Under the pieces are notes generated by a model. That model was given only the letters and a program-made list of their open reading frames with translations, had not been told where the DNA came from and searched no databases. 64,000 nt of DNA from Posidonia oceanica (lineage: Eukaryota; Streptophyta; Magnoliopsida; Alismatales; Posidoniaceae), in contig JAZBRS010000020.1 of assembly GCA_037176725.1 (NCBI GenBank), positions 101,822,501 to 101,886,500 on the forward strand, written 5' to 3'. The position numbers were made by a program, and so were the translations under genes. Of this stretch, positions 46,301 to 57,919 are shown one piece after another; the stretch's first letter is position 1; every line of letters begins with the position of its first letter.

Positions 46301-48057
46301 CTCGGGCTCGACGATGGAGTGATATGCAGTTGGCTCCAGAGCGGATTCGCCCTGTGAGACATCTGGGCCGCTTTCTACTAGAGATCCTCCCAGAGGAGTG
46401 GGTGAGTTTTAGTGCTTAGACCCTTCTTTTCCCTGCATAGTTTACTGGTTTCTGACTGATTTGTGCTTGCAGGTTGTCAGGAGACCCTACTTTGAGGGTG
46501 AGCATGCTGATGAGGAGCCCGTGGTGTGCGGTTCCCATTTGTTCCTTCGGGAGTGCTGGCTCTTTGGCCTCTTCCTATGTCACTACAGCCAGGTGGGCCG
46601 TGTGCTGCGACAGTTTGGTCTTCAGCAGGTTGTTCCGGTGGCAGGTCCTGTGGATTCCTCCCGGGGATCCATTTGGGGAGGTCGGACTCATACTCCTAAG
46701 CGGTTTGATGAGCAACTCGTGAACTGGTGCTCGGGTGGTACAGCGCCCCTTTCTGATGGTTTTGTAGAGACGGAGGCGGCGTGGAGGACCTAGTTTGATT
46801 CTCAGTTTGGCCATTTGATTGTCTTCCACTGCACCATCTTTTATGGTCGCTCCAACGTACCGATGGGCGCTGGTCCTAGTGTGAGCGTTGGTGACCTTTG
46901 TCACGAGTTGGCGATTGCCCACAGCTGCATTAAGGAGCTGGTAAGCAATCCCTTTTGGTGTTGTGTTATTTCACTGCTCCTTTACTTGTTCATTTGCTTA
47001 CGCATCTCCCTTGTTTACGCAGATGGATGCTTCAGAGGGGATGACTGAGGCGTTCAGGACCCAACAGGAGCAGCACTCCTTGAGAGTGGTGGAGCTGGTG
47101 TGGGAGAGGGACGAGCTCCTGTCCCAGATGGATGAGCTTCGAGCATGAGTGAGTCTAGTTTCCCCTTGTTAGTTGTTTGTGTCTGTTTCTACTTGTCTAA
47201 TTGTTGTTTTTTGCTTTGATACAAGCTGGGGGTGCTTCGACGAGTGTAGAGCCTGCCCTTACTGCCACCACAGGTCCAGCCACTTCCCATGCCGAGGGCA
47301 TGCTTGCTGAGGAGGTCTGGGCTCGCGATTCAGAGGTACTACCGCACTTTTCTTGCTTTAAGTGCTTTTAAATACCTGTCCTCTAACTTGTATGGCTTTA
47401 TTGTGCAAATTCAGGCGATGATAGATTTGATCCATACACCTCCGGCCACTGGTCCTACTCAGAGCCAGCTGGACGATGCCTTGGGGCGTACCGAGGAGCT
47501 ATAGGGGCGCCTCAGTCAGGTGGAGCAGGAACATGATAGCCGCGTCCGGGAGTTGGAGGCCCGTGTGGTTGCATCTGACGCAGCCATGGCTCGGGTTCAG
47601 TTTGAGGCTTCCTCTATGAGAAGGGTACTTCTGTTCTGCTTTAATACTTTAGCTGTAGTTAGTTTTTCCTGCCTTTCTTTGCTGATAAACTGCTTTGACT
47701 CTTTGGCTTGCTGTTTCTTTTTGTAGTTGAGTGACTTTCGGGCACAGCAATTGCGGGACATGGAGACGCAACTGATGCAAACGGAGATGGCAGTCGTGAC
47801 CCTTCTTTCTCGATTCTGATATAGCTGGTCTGATGCTGCCCCCTGTTACGGCAGCTCCTGCGGGGTCAAGGCATTCTAGGGCTCTGACTGCTGAGCAGAT
47901 TTCGAGGGCACGATCTTCTCCTCATCTTGAGATGGTTCGTTCTATACTGAGCGCGTCTCGGGAGAGGAGCCAGAGCAGAACGACGTCTTCTGTGGCGCAG
48001 CCTGCGTCGAGGCCTCCAGGCGGCGGATGCGAGGGTAGCGGTGAGTCTAGCCATTGA
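43353..48057 (+). pseudogene. PMD-plus-coiled-coil additional gene 2 of element B, intron-rich
   Basis: The start is uncertain: a candidate ATG at 43353 opens a Gly/Ser/Arg-rich exon. The secure part begins about 45194 with an acidic, Arg-rich exon ending AELGQ at 45410. A gt-ag intron (45411-45503) follows. The next exon (from 45504) holds LAGMGFGHFLEIMPF and MITLEDVVRLVGLRIDG; later exons at about 46234-46401 and 46473-46940 hold the PMD signature VVRRPYFEG and QVGRVLRQFGLQQVVP. Short coiled-coil exons follow at about 47023-47145, 47416-47625 and 47727-47815, and a Ser/Arg/Pro-rich tail ends at 48057. It is homologous to PMD proteins of the phosphatase-7-long-form type. In-frame stops at about 45999, 46060 and 46791 show decay. 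It is antisense to the element's own gag-pol. Confidence 0.7.
43540..45193. repeat. AT-rich region with A-rich GATGGATTT-type simple repeats, probably an intron
   Basis: From about 44450 to 44970 the sequence is a chain of short units such as aaaaagatggatttaaaaag and agatcgatt. Its end, tttcag before the acidic exon, looks like a splice acceptor. It is much longer than other introns of the gene and may include an insertion. Confidence 0.6.
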
Positions 48058-49485
48058 GCTTGTACCTTTCTTTTTGTCAGAGTCTGTACTTTCCTTTTGC
48101 CAGAGTCTGTACTTGTGAATTTCATATGAATGGTTTTTTTGTTTCGCTTTGTTTCCTGCACATGCTTACTTTTCTTGTTAGTAATCAATGAGCATACCTT
48201 ACTTGGCAAAAGATTTGGATAAGTTAACTAATTAATCAAAGAGAAGATATGTCAAATGCAAAGATTTAGGCTAAGTTAATTAATTAACAAGGGGCATAAC
48301 AGATGTTAATGCATGCTTATTTTAAATGAGTGGAAAGAATTAATTTCTGGCCTTAGCTAAAGAGATGGAAATCAGAGCCCAGTAGATGCTGATTATGCGT
48401 CATCTGTGGATGCTCTAAAGATCATTATGCGAGTAATGTCTTTGTTGAGAGAGTGCACCCAAGTCGTGAGACACGCTTGAGTAGGACGCTAACTCCGAAT
48501 CCTGGTGAGTCGATGGTTGCATCATCGGCTAGATTAATTCCAGTTTTCCTACTTACTAAGTTCTCACTTGTAGGTAGGTTGGACGTCTTGGTTTTTTTTT
48601 TTCTAGGTTTTGTAATCTTTTTTGGTGTTTTGGGTTATATGTTTTCTTTTCTTTTTTGGATTTTGGTTTTTTTTATTTTTTTGGATTTTGAGTTTTATGA
48701 TTTTTTGGATTTTGAGTTTATATGATTTTTTTGGATTTTGGGTTTATATGATTTTTTGGATTTTGGGGTTTTCTAATGGGGAAAGATGAGTACCTACCTT
48801 AAACATTAGCCTCGGGGTCTACTTCAACCAAATGAGTGGGCCCTACATTCGTGGACGTGTCCCTTGGGCCATGCCTGCACCCTTTTAAAGACTTTGGTTC
48901 ACACACTAGTCCTTATTTGGGTTGCTACTCCATGGGCCTTTTTAGTCCTGGAGCACCTGGGGTTGCTTACTCCTTACCTGTTAGTGAGAATAGGACAGGG
49001 GAAGTTTCAGGATATAGTGAACTCTCGGTTTCAGCTTAGGCCTAGATTCCTGCTTGCCTTTCTTTAGTCCTTAATGCGTCTTTCTATGGTTTATACTTTT
49101 AGATGCATAGGCAGCTTTTGCCATGCTCTTTTCCGCTCTTTGGACAGCTCTTTGCTGATCTCTTTTAGTTGGACAGTTTCTTTTGCTGTCTCTTTTCGTT
49201 TGTTCCTTACTTGGACAGCTTCTTTGTTGCCTTCTTTCCTCTCTATTTGGGCGGTTTTTGCCACCATCTTTTCTTGACACTTTCTAGGTTGCTTTGGCAA
49301 GCAGTTCATACTCTAAGCCTCTGCTCTGAGCCTACTTTTCCCTTACCTTCCCATGCAGTGTGTACGTGGAGATAGGACAAGGTATGGGTCCCCCAAGTGT
49401 TCCTCTTCCTATTGGCTTTGGGAATCTCTCCCTTTTCTGGCTTAGTGTTAGGCCCTAGGTCTCTTCAATGATATAGACATGCTGA
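48058..49485. other. Spacer between the converging PMD gene 2 and pol of element B
   Basis: No gene was recognised. At about 48590-48775 there is a T-rich tandem repeat of about 26 bp with core tttttggattttgagtttatatg, five or so units. The region lies between the 3' ends of two opposed genes, so it probably contains both termination regions. Confidence 0.6.
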
Positions 49486-50620
49486 TCAAGGGTAGTACCT
49501 TTTCAAGTGCATTGCATTCCAAGGGTCAGGAAGATCTGTTCCGTTATGGGACAATCGATAAGCGTTCCTTGGATATACAGCAACCACTATGTAGGGTCCT
49601 TCCTAGTTTGGCTTTAACTTTCCCTTAGGGTGGGGCTTATTATAAGGCAACACTTCTTTAAGCACTAGATCACCAATTTTAAACTTGCGTTCAATTACTT
49701 TCTTTTGATAAGCCTTGGTTAACCTTTGTTGGTAGACACGCGTATGCTCAGCGGCTGCCAGTCATTTCTCATCAAGGAGTTCTAAATGAAGGAGTAAAGC
49801 TTGCCTCTTTTTTTCGGCAGACATTCTCCTATCAATCTTAACTCTTAATGAGGGGATCAGGATCTCGTATGGGACCACTGCTTCCATACCAAAGGCTAAA
49901 GTATAGGGGGTTTGACCCATTGCCGTCCTTATGGTGGTGCAGTATGCCCACAACGCATTAACAAGCTTATCTGACCAATCCGATCCCTTAGCGTCTTCTA
50001 CCGTCTTTTTAATGATTTTGATTAAGGTTTTATTAGTAGCTTCTGCTTGACCGTTCCCTTGCGGGTAATACGGGGAAGAGTGGTGTAGAGTGATACCAAA
50101 TTTTCAGCATATCAGCTTGAACTCTTCTAAGATGAAGATCAGTCCGTTGTCTGCTACCAAGACTTTAGGCACCCCAAACCTTACGATGATATTTCGCTAT
50201 ACGAATCGGCACAGGGTTGTGGTCTTGATGCTTGCGAACGCCTCTGCTTCCGCCCATTTGGTGAAATATTCTATCGCCGTTAGGATGAAAGTGTTGCCCT
50301 TTCTCTGATGGATGGGTCCTACCACATTGAAGGCCCACATGGAGAAAGGCCATGGTGTTGATAAAGCGTGAAGTGCTGAAGCTGGAGCATGGATCTTGTT
50401 GGCGTGCAGTTGGCGGCTCTTGCACCGCTTGACTTTACTTGCATAGTCGGCTTCCATGGTAGGCCAGTAGTACCTCCTTCTGATGATCATTTTAGCCATG
50501 AATTGGGAGTTGATGTGGCCCCCACAGATTCCCTCATGCGTTTCCTTGAAAATCTCGGCTGACTCAAATGCATCCACACATCGGAGTTCGATCCCTAGGG
50601 GTGTTCTCCGAAAGAGTGTG
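49486..50620 (-). other. Integrase domain of element B pol
   Basis: It starts with an HEGICGGH zinc-finger start and a degraded CKSR in place of CxxC. The catalytic triad positions are Asn (50326-50328, expected Asp), Asp (50149-50151, in VADNG) and Glu (50041-50043, in GQAEA). The C-terminal part has a GDLVLKE segment and no chromodomain, as expected for Tat. Stops include a TGA in the LDEK-LAAAEH context at about 49759. Confidence 0.9.
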
Positions 50621-50829
50621 TTGGCTCTAATGTAGTACTTTGTAGCCATCCTCCTCAGTGTTTCTCTGTCCTTGGGAGTCGCATAGGCTGGGAAGGCGCG
50701 ATCTTGTACATAATTCTGTATGTCATAATACCACGGGTTGCCATCGTCATTTACTTCTGTAGCTCCTTGATAATACACCTCTGTGCATATTAAGCTTTCC
50801 TGGTTTAGTTCTTCTCTGAGTTCTTGAAC

Positions 50830-51375
50830 CCATTCAGTGGTAGACCCCACTGTTGGAGTGTTGGTTCTTCGCACCATAATGGATTGCTCGTCTGCCTCTG
50901 AGCTGAAGGGGAGCGAGGATGCCAATGAGGCTAATGAATCAGCCAGGATGTTGTTGCTTCTAAGTGCGTGCACGTACATAACCCTATCAAATTTCTTTAG
51001 TAAGGCTTTAGCTAGGTTGTGGTATACCTGCAGTTTTGGCGAGAGGGTCTTGTATTTGTTGAGGACTTGTCGTATGACAAGCTGTGAGTCCCCAACCACT
51101 TTTAGTCTTTTTGCCCCTAAATCGAGAGCCATTCGGAGTCCTAGAATGAGTGCCTCGTATTCTGCAATGTTATTACTCACTGAGAAGAGTAGTTGAGCTG
51201 CAGTGGGGAGAACAATACCCTCTGGAGTGACGAGTGTTGCCCCTACTCCGGCGCCCTGTGAATTAAGTGCTCCATCGAAATAGAGAATCCATTCTCTAAT
51301 GAGTGGCTTGACACTATTGATTGCCAGTATTTCCTCGTCTGGGAAATCTATTGATACTGGCTGATACTCTGACAC
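50830..51375 (-). other. Archaeal-type second RNase H domain
   Basis: It reads WILYFDGALNSQGAGVGATL, then YEALILGLRMAL and VVGDSQLVIRQV, giving the Asp, Glu and Asp of an RNase H fold. Position between RT-RH and integrase marks the Tat lineage. Confidence 0.88.
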
Positions 51376-51435
51376 AGGTAGCCCGGTGAGTTGATCCGCG
51401 ATAGCTTGCCCCTTGACCGCTTTCTGAGTGATGAA

Positions 51436-52728
51436 CTATAGGTCGAACTCAGTAAGGAGCATTTGCCATCGTGCTAGCCTTCCGGACAATGCTGGTTTCT
51501 TGAACATGTACTTGATAGGGTCCATCTTGGCTAAGTAGCAGACTTTATGTGCAAGAAAATAGTGCCTGAGCTTTTGTAAGGCCCATACTAAGGCTAAGCA
51601 GTGTCTCTCGATCTGGGAGTACTTCCTCTCGTATTCAATGAATGTTCTACTAAGGTAATAAACTGCTTTTTCCTTCCTCCCAGTCTCATCGTGTTGTGCA
51701 AGGACGACACCCACTGAGTTATCAGTAACGGCCAAGTAGAGTAGCAATGGCCTCTTGGGGACCGGAGCAGTCAATACTGGAGGGTTGAGAAGGTAGAGTT
51801 TTAGCTCATCGAAGGCCTTCTGACAGGTATGATCCCACTTGAATTCTGCACCACCTTTTAAGAGCTCATAGAATGGTCTACACTTTTCCGCATGCTGAGA
51901 GATGAATCTTCAGATAAACTGTAGCCTCCCTATGAGTCATCTGAGTTCCTTGACATTTCTTGGCAGTGGCATGGCTGTTATAGCCTTGGCTTTGGTGAGG
52001 TCCACTTCTATGCCCCTTTTGCTCACTATGAAGCCAAGCAGCTTTCCGGTAGTGACCCCGAAGACACACTTCTTGGGGTTCATTCTGAGATTGTACTGGT
52101 CTGCCCTCCGAAGTACTCTTTCTAGTGCTTCAAAGTGTCCCTCTTTTGTTTTTTACTTTACTAACAGATCATCCACGTAGCACTCCATGCAATCGTGTAT
52201 CATGTCATGAAAGATTGCCATCATAGCCATCTGATAGGTGGCTCCGGCGTTCTTTAATCCGAATGGCATGACTACATAGCAGTAGGTCCCCCATGGAGTG
52301 GTAAATGAGGTTTTCTCTTGATCTTCTTCTGCAAGTTTAATCTAGTTGTAATCGGAGAAACCGTCCATGAATGAGAGCATCTCATGGCTTGCAATATTGT
52401 CTATGAGGATGTCTATGTGTGGAAGAGGGAAATCGTCTTTTGGGCATGCTTCATTGAGGTTTCTGTAGTCAATGCACACGCGCACTTTGCCATCCTTCTT
52501 CATCACTGGAACTATGTTGGCAATCCATTCTGGATACACCACAACTCTGATGAACTTTGCCTTGTGTAGCTTATCTATCTCTTCTTTAACTTTTAGAGCA
52601 AGGTCTGGACGTAGACGTCGGAGCTTTTGCTTCGCTGTCTTAGCGCCTGGCTTGAGAGGGAGCCTGTACTCCATCAGTAGTGAATCAAGCCCGGGCATTT
52701 CTCCATAGGAGAAGGCCAGTAGCTTCAT
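51436..52728 (-). other. Reverse transcriptase and first RNase H of element B
   Basis: RT motifs include VRVCIDYRNLN, the YVDD box (52168-52179) and LLGFIVSKRGIEVD. RNase H reads PLLLYLAVTDNSVGVVLAQH. In-frame stops lie at about 52340, 52153 (TAA), 51945, 51911 and just before 51433. Confidence 0.9.
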
Positions 52729-53089
52729 ATATTTTTTTTAGTTTTTCCATTCTGATCCATTCACCTGAGTTGAGGGCAGAGCTTATCCAGACTGGTCTCG
52801 GATCATCTTCAGTGCCTAGATTGACTTCCTCTGTTTCTTCAGCGGCAGCCTTGGTCTGCTCATCATATTTCTTCATCATTTCTTCGAAGATGGCAGGGTC
52901 TACCGATTCTTCATCTGAGTCTTCTTCTGTATCTACCAGCTCGAAGACTTCATAGTTTCCAGTGTTTTTCCAGGTGATGTTTGACACTTCTTCGACCAGG
53001 AAGATGGCATGTGACGTGGCTAGCTCCCGTGGCAATGCTGTGGTATAGTGACATACTCTGTTGGGTGATCGGCTCCTTCCTGTTCCGGC

Positions 53090-53267
53090 CTGCACACTGG
53101 GTAGAGTGATTAGATACATTTTGCGAGGACACGGTGGTGGTTAGGCCGTCCCTGCCTTGCCCTCGTTTACCTTCCCCACTACTAACTAAACTAGGAAGTA
53201 AATTGCTGGAGAGTAAATCATGCGAAAACAAAATGCAGGAATTAAATGCGGGAAAGAAATTCTTTAC
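53090..53267 (-). other. Putative 178-nt intron between protease region and RT
   Basis: On the minus strand the donor is CTT before GTAAAGA (intron begins at 53267) and the acceptor is GTGTGCAG (intron ends at 53090). Both flanking exons are in phase 0, so splicing would join PRGKPPTL to AGTGRSRS. Ogre elements are known for an intron between protease and RT, which supports it. Confidence 0.55.
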
Positions 53268-53333
53268 AAGGGTAGGGGGTTTGCCCCTAGGTTTGCCCTC
53301 GCGGTGGAGGCGGTTCGCCATCAGGCGTTCAAT

Positions 53334-53652
53334 CTGTGGCCCCGGCCCCTTCTTGCTTAGAGGGGCAAGGTCGTAGGTTGCTGAAGAGACAGGTGAGCTT
53401 GCAGGCGAGGTCGAAGTCCTCTGCTACAGTGCCTTCAATGGAGGTTCCGGAGGAATCGCTTGCTTGGATGTCCGGAGGTAGGGGAGTTTAATCTGTGGCC
53501 CTGGTCCCTTCTTGCTTCAAGGGACAAGGTCGTAGATTATTGAAGAGGCAGGTGAGCTCGCAAACAGGGTCGGAGTCCTCTGCTTCAGTGCCTTCAGTGG
53601 AGGTTCCGGAGGAATCACTTGCTTGGATGTCCGGAGGTGAAGGAGCTTCTGG
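53334..53652 (-). repeat. Tandem duplication of about 160 bp in the protease-RT linker
   Basis: 53334-53492 and 53493-53652 are near copies, recognisable by ggaggttccggaggaatc and gcttggatgtccggaggt at the same offset. The encoded Ser/Thr/Glu/Pro-rich linker is thus doubled. Confidence 0.9.
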
Positions 53653-54015
53653 GGATGCCAGGAGAGTAGCAGGGACCTCTTCTGTGCAAGAGGTTGACGC
53701 TCCTTCCTCGGGCTTTGTCCAAGCGTTGAGGATGGTTGGAACTTCTTCTAGGCAGGAAGAAGGAGTTAGTGCCGTCTCGGGATCTGTAAAAGCGCCAAGG
53801 ATGATGGGCTTAGAGGCTTTTGCAGCTGTTGTTGTTGCTGGGAAGTTGGGAACTGTGTCTGACACCTACTTGTCGTGCACTTGTAGCCCAACTGATATGA
53901 AGTGGTTGGCAAGTGACCATGCTAGAAGTCTGCTTGGATCTGGTTGCCCAAGGTACCCTAGCCCGATACAACTGCGCTCCTCAGGTATTTCAAGCGCGTC
54001 CCTTATTCCTTGTTC

Positions 54016-54747
54016 TTAGCGGCCAAGTCCTTTCCCCGGGGTGTATCCTATCTTGAGGAGGATCTCCCAAGGCCTTTTCATGTGGTCGAGGTAATCGTAT
54101 TGATTTATATCAATACTCTTGGGAGCAAAGACCTTTTTGACATTGTTTATGGCCTTGGTAGTTGAGTCCCTGATCAATGGTGCTGGAGTGGTAGTCGGGA
54201 CTGTTACCAGGTGGGCTTCAGCTTCCACTGACTCGTCTCCCCGTATTTTGATTATTTTCCCTTGGTAAGGGAACTTCATGCATTGGTGGCACGAGGAGGT
54301 GACTGCCTTGATTTCTTCGATCCATTGGTGCCCTAAGATGAGCCGATACGAGATTGGGGCATCGACTATTATCAGTTCTGTTTCCATTTGGAGAGGGCCA
54401 ATGGTAACTGGGTCTATGATCTTCCCCAAGGTTGCTTTTTTGTTGTTGTCATACCCTGATATAGTTAAGGCTACTGGGCATAATTGAGATTCTGTTAGCC
54501 TAATTAACTGTAGGGTTTCTAGGGAGCATACGTTTAAAGTTGCCCTGGTATCGACAAGCACACCAGAAAGTTTGTAACTATTTATTACAATAGTAACACT
54601 TAAAGGTAAGGTCCTCCTCTCAAGGGGAGCTAATTCAGAGTCGGTGAAGATGATTGTAGGCTCCATGAACACAGCAGCGGCGACGACAGCCATAGCTTCG
54701 ACGGGCATGTCTTCTGGTACCTGGGCCTTCTTCAATACCTCCATCAA
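54016..54747 (-). other. Second retropepsin-like domain (canonical Ogre position) plus G-patch
   Basis: It is preceded by an EQLRKTQAKISIYELIR-type segment, the usual lead-in to the Tat/Ogre protease. The active-site region reads VLVDTRATLNVCSLETL, so the flap-side Gly of the D-T/S-G triplet is Arg (AGG; GGG expected). A LILGHQWIEEI strand follows as in retropepsins. The G-patch GYTPGKGLGR ends this piece. Confidence 0.85.
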
Positions 54748-55269
54748 GATATCTCGGTGCTTCTCCGAGGCTCTGATCAGCTCGTAGATGGAGATCTTTG
54801 CTTGTGTCTTTCTAAGCTGCTCCAGGATGTCGAAGGTGCCTTCTATCCTCTGGGGTATGTGGAACTCTTGTTGAGGTGGGGAACTGGCTCGTTTTGCATT
54901 AGGCGGGGGCGGTGTGGCTTGGTTGGAGATCCGCCCTATTCTTGTGATGGGGGCTTGCTGAGCTTGGTTGTGTTCTCCCTTGGCGTGACCGGACTTAAGC
55001 AGAGACAGAGGTTTCCTGAGAAGAGACTGCCCCTAATTTATGGGCAGCTGAGATGAGCTCAACAATGCGGGCCTCTGGATCTGGGTATACCCTTGGGCTG
55101 CTTGATCATTAGTGAACTGCTGGAATCCTTGGATGCTTGGGGCTTCATCGTCCCAGTCATCGATCCTGCCACCTGTGCCATTTAGTGCTGGATCTCCTAT
55201 GTGAAATCCCTCCAGATAGGGTCCCCAGATCATTTCCAGGGTCGTTTCATGGTCTGCTTGGATAGTGAT

Positions 55270-55867
55270 CATCTCCCCTTGAAACTTGAACTTTAATAGC
55301 TAGTGTCGGGGACGCAACTGCACATATTTCCTCTAGCCAAGTTCTTCCCAAGATCAAGGGTTCTGCTAGTTCGCATTCTACCACCATGACCTTGGTAATG
55401 CTGGTGAGGGGGCTGATGGTAATCGCTAGCTAAACTGTCCCTATCACCTCTGTCTAGCTGTTATCGAAGCCCTTGCAGAAGATCCTCTCCTTGGTGATCT
55501 CTTCTTCTTCGACGTCCAGGTAGTCGAGTGTGTTCAGAGAGTACGCACTGCGACTAGCCCCTGTGTCCACAAGTATGCCAGGGAGGAGGTAGCCGTTGAC
55601 CTCTACGGTGATCACCAAAGGCCAGAGCTGTTTCTCCGGAGTCGGTAGTTCTGAGTCCTTGAAGACTATATTTCTCTGCTCATATTCTTTGATAATCTTC
55701 CTGGCTAGTTCCAAGGGATCTGTCTCGCCATTCTGCTCTTGGGATTGACCTTCTCTTGGGAGGAAATTGAAGCATCTAAGGAGCCCTAGGTCATTCGCCT
55801 CGCTTTCTTTGTCTGGTATCACCTCTATTGGGAATTCCCATTCTATGGATCCCTGTTCAGAGTACAC
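55270..55867 (-). other. First retropepsin-like domain, a duplicate of the second
   Basis: It reads IVFKDSELPTPEKQLWPL, then GILVDTGASRSAYSLNTLDYL with an intact DTG, then LILGRTWLEEICAV. The order and spacing match the domain at 54016-54747, so this is a diverged tandem copy. A frameshift lies near its end. Confidence 0.82.
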
Positions 55868-57919
55868 CTCGACGTCATTGCTTTCCGCAATGGAGGAAGC
55901 TAGCTCCGGCTCTCATTCAATTAGGCACATGGTGACGGTCTCGGCCTCAGGTAGACTGCCTTCTGCCTCCAGGTGCGCCATCGGGTGATTAGGCAAAGGG
56001 TTCTGGTGTATCTGCAACTTGTGTTGTCCCGTCCTAGCCTTTTTTAATCTATCTTTGAGGGCCGACCACATTATTTCTCCCTTATCATTTAGATCATATA
56101 TTCGATCTTTTAACACATAACATTCTTCAAGTGTGTGCCCGTTTTTCTGGTGGTATGCACAGTACTTGGACATGTTTGCGTTGGGAGCATTTGGCTTTGG
56201 CATTGGGAGTTGTAAGTCCCCACTTTCGACCAGCATTCTGAAGATGTCCGGCATCGTCTCTGGAAGTGGTGGGTAGCTCTGTCTCCTTGGTCCTCTAGGT
56301 GCCTGTGGAGGAGGAACATTGTGGTAGTCCCTCTGCCCTTGCGGTGGTGCTTTGTATTGACTGATGTTCTGCCCCTGTTGGGCATTTACTGGGGAATTAG
56401 AGTGCTGGGGTTGGAATTGTTGGAATGGCTGCCTCTGCTGTTCCATTTGATATTGAGGCTGCTGGAAGTGTTGCCCTTTCCATCCCCTTTGATGCTGTGT
56501 GGTTAGCTGTGCCATGTTGCCAGTGACACCTTCTATTGTATGCCCCGCAGTCTTCTTCTGGCTTTTTGCTTCGAGCTCCAGGAATGGCAGCTCTTCTCTG
56601 TTCCGCATTACCTTGGCGGCCCATTCATATAACTGTGGATAGGTGTGGAAGTCACCTACCAATAATCCAGCACTGAGTGCTCCCATGGTATTTCTTGCGA
56701 TTATTTCCACGGCTTGGCCTTCAGGTATGTAGCACTCTGACCTAGCGGCCATGTCCCTCCACTGGCTAGCGAAGGTGACGAAGTCCTCATTAGACCTCAT
56801 CCTCTCAGCTGTGAGGTCGCCTGTAGTGGGTTTGTGTGGCACCCGGTGACTGTACTGATTTAGAAATTTCTCTTCAATTATCCTAAAATCCTAGAGATCA
56901 TAGGAAGTCAGGGTGTCAAACCACTTTAAGGCTTCTCCCTCAAGCGTCTTGAAGAAGAGGTATGCAGTTAGCCCAGCGTCATAACGGTACGGCAGAGTAT
57001 CCATAGTGAAGGCAGCTATGTGGTTCCTAGGATCCTCTGTACTGTTATATCTCCTCATCTTTGGCATTTTAAACCCTAGGGGAAGGGCAAAGTGAGGGAA
57101 CTTGGAGATGTCGTAGCCGATGGGCGTCTTTGAAGTGACTCCGGCCTTCGTTAGTACTTCGGCGATCATCCTCTTAAGATCAGTCCCTGATGCGGCGTAA
57201 TGCCCCTGGCTCGGGTGCTGATGTGTCTGTGGGAATGGTGATAGTGATGGGTTATGTTGTGGGGGAAAGAGGGATGATTGGGGTCATGTAGGGTAGTACG
57301 GTGTGTTAATGGGAGGTTGTTGTGGATGGAAGAATGATGGTGGAGGTGGAGTAGGGTAGTATGGCGTGTTAGCGGGAGGTTGTGGTAGGTATGGGGCTAC
57401 ATATGGCGGAGTTGGATGGATATAAGGGTAGGTGGGCGTCGTGTGATATGGTGGATAGGAGCTTTGGCTAGGGAAGGCAGGGTGAGGTATGGCATGTGTA
57501 TAGACCGGCGTGTGGAACAGGTGGTTGTGGTGTTCTTAGAGGGTGGAGGTTTGTGGGCTTGTGTGCGTGAAATGTTGTTGAGCCAGGGATTGCCGGACCT
57601 CGTAGGTCTCCTCCTCAGTTGGATAGGAGGTAGTCACAACGTGAGGCACAACGTTGGAAGCTGCCTCGGGATGTGTGACCTCGGGCTGGATGTTCATTGC
57701 TCGGGACTGATCCGCCTCCCTTCCTTCTTCATTTGTATCGGTGTGGTAATCGAAGGGGATGGAGGCGTGTGGGAATCTTCGCCTGCCGGCGGCTCGTGGG
57801 AAGCCGGGGGTTCCTGGCCCTTCCGTTTGTAAGGTTGAGCCTCTGAAGAAAGACCCATTCGGGCCTAGGCCTTGCTGTGCCATGGAGGTAGAGGTTGAAG
57901 ACGTGTTCATGTGCTCCAT

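Larger units (their letters stand above)
49486..57919 (-). pseudogene. Tat-lineage gag-pol polyprotein of element B
   Basis: The minus-strand ATG at 57919 opens a Pro/Tyr/Gln-rich N-terminus. The gag core follows (57169-55913, with a CX2H-GH-C knuckle near 56150). Then come two retropepsin-like domains, a G-patch (GYTPGKGLGR, about 54016-54060), an acidic linker, RT with YVDD at 52168-52179, RNase H, a second RNase H starting WILYFDGALNSQG near 51290, and integrase ending PWNAMHLKRYYP with the stop at 49486. From 52728 to the end one frame holds, broken only by nonsense codons; a frameshift lies in an A-run near 52735 and another between about 55450 and 55270. The first catalytic Asp of integrase is Asn (codon 50326-50328), and a zinc-binding Cys is Arg. 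It is inactive. Confidence 0.93.

Noticed and set aside
53495..54019. Plus-strand 174-codon frame in element B pol
   Set aside because: Antisense shadow of the duplicated linker; no domain or promoter seen.
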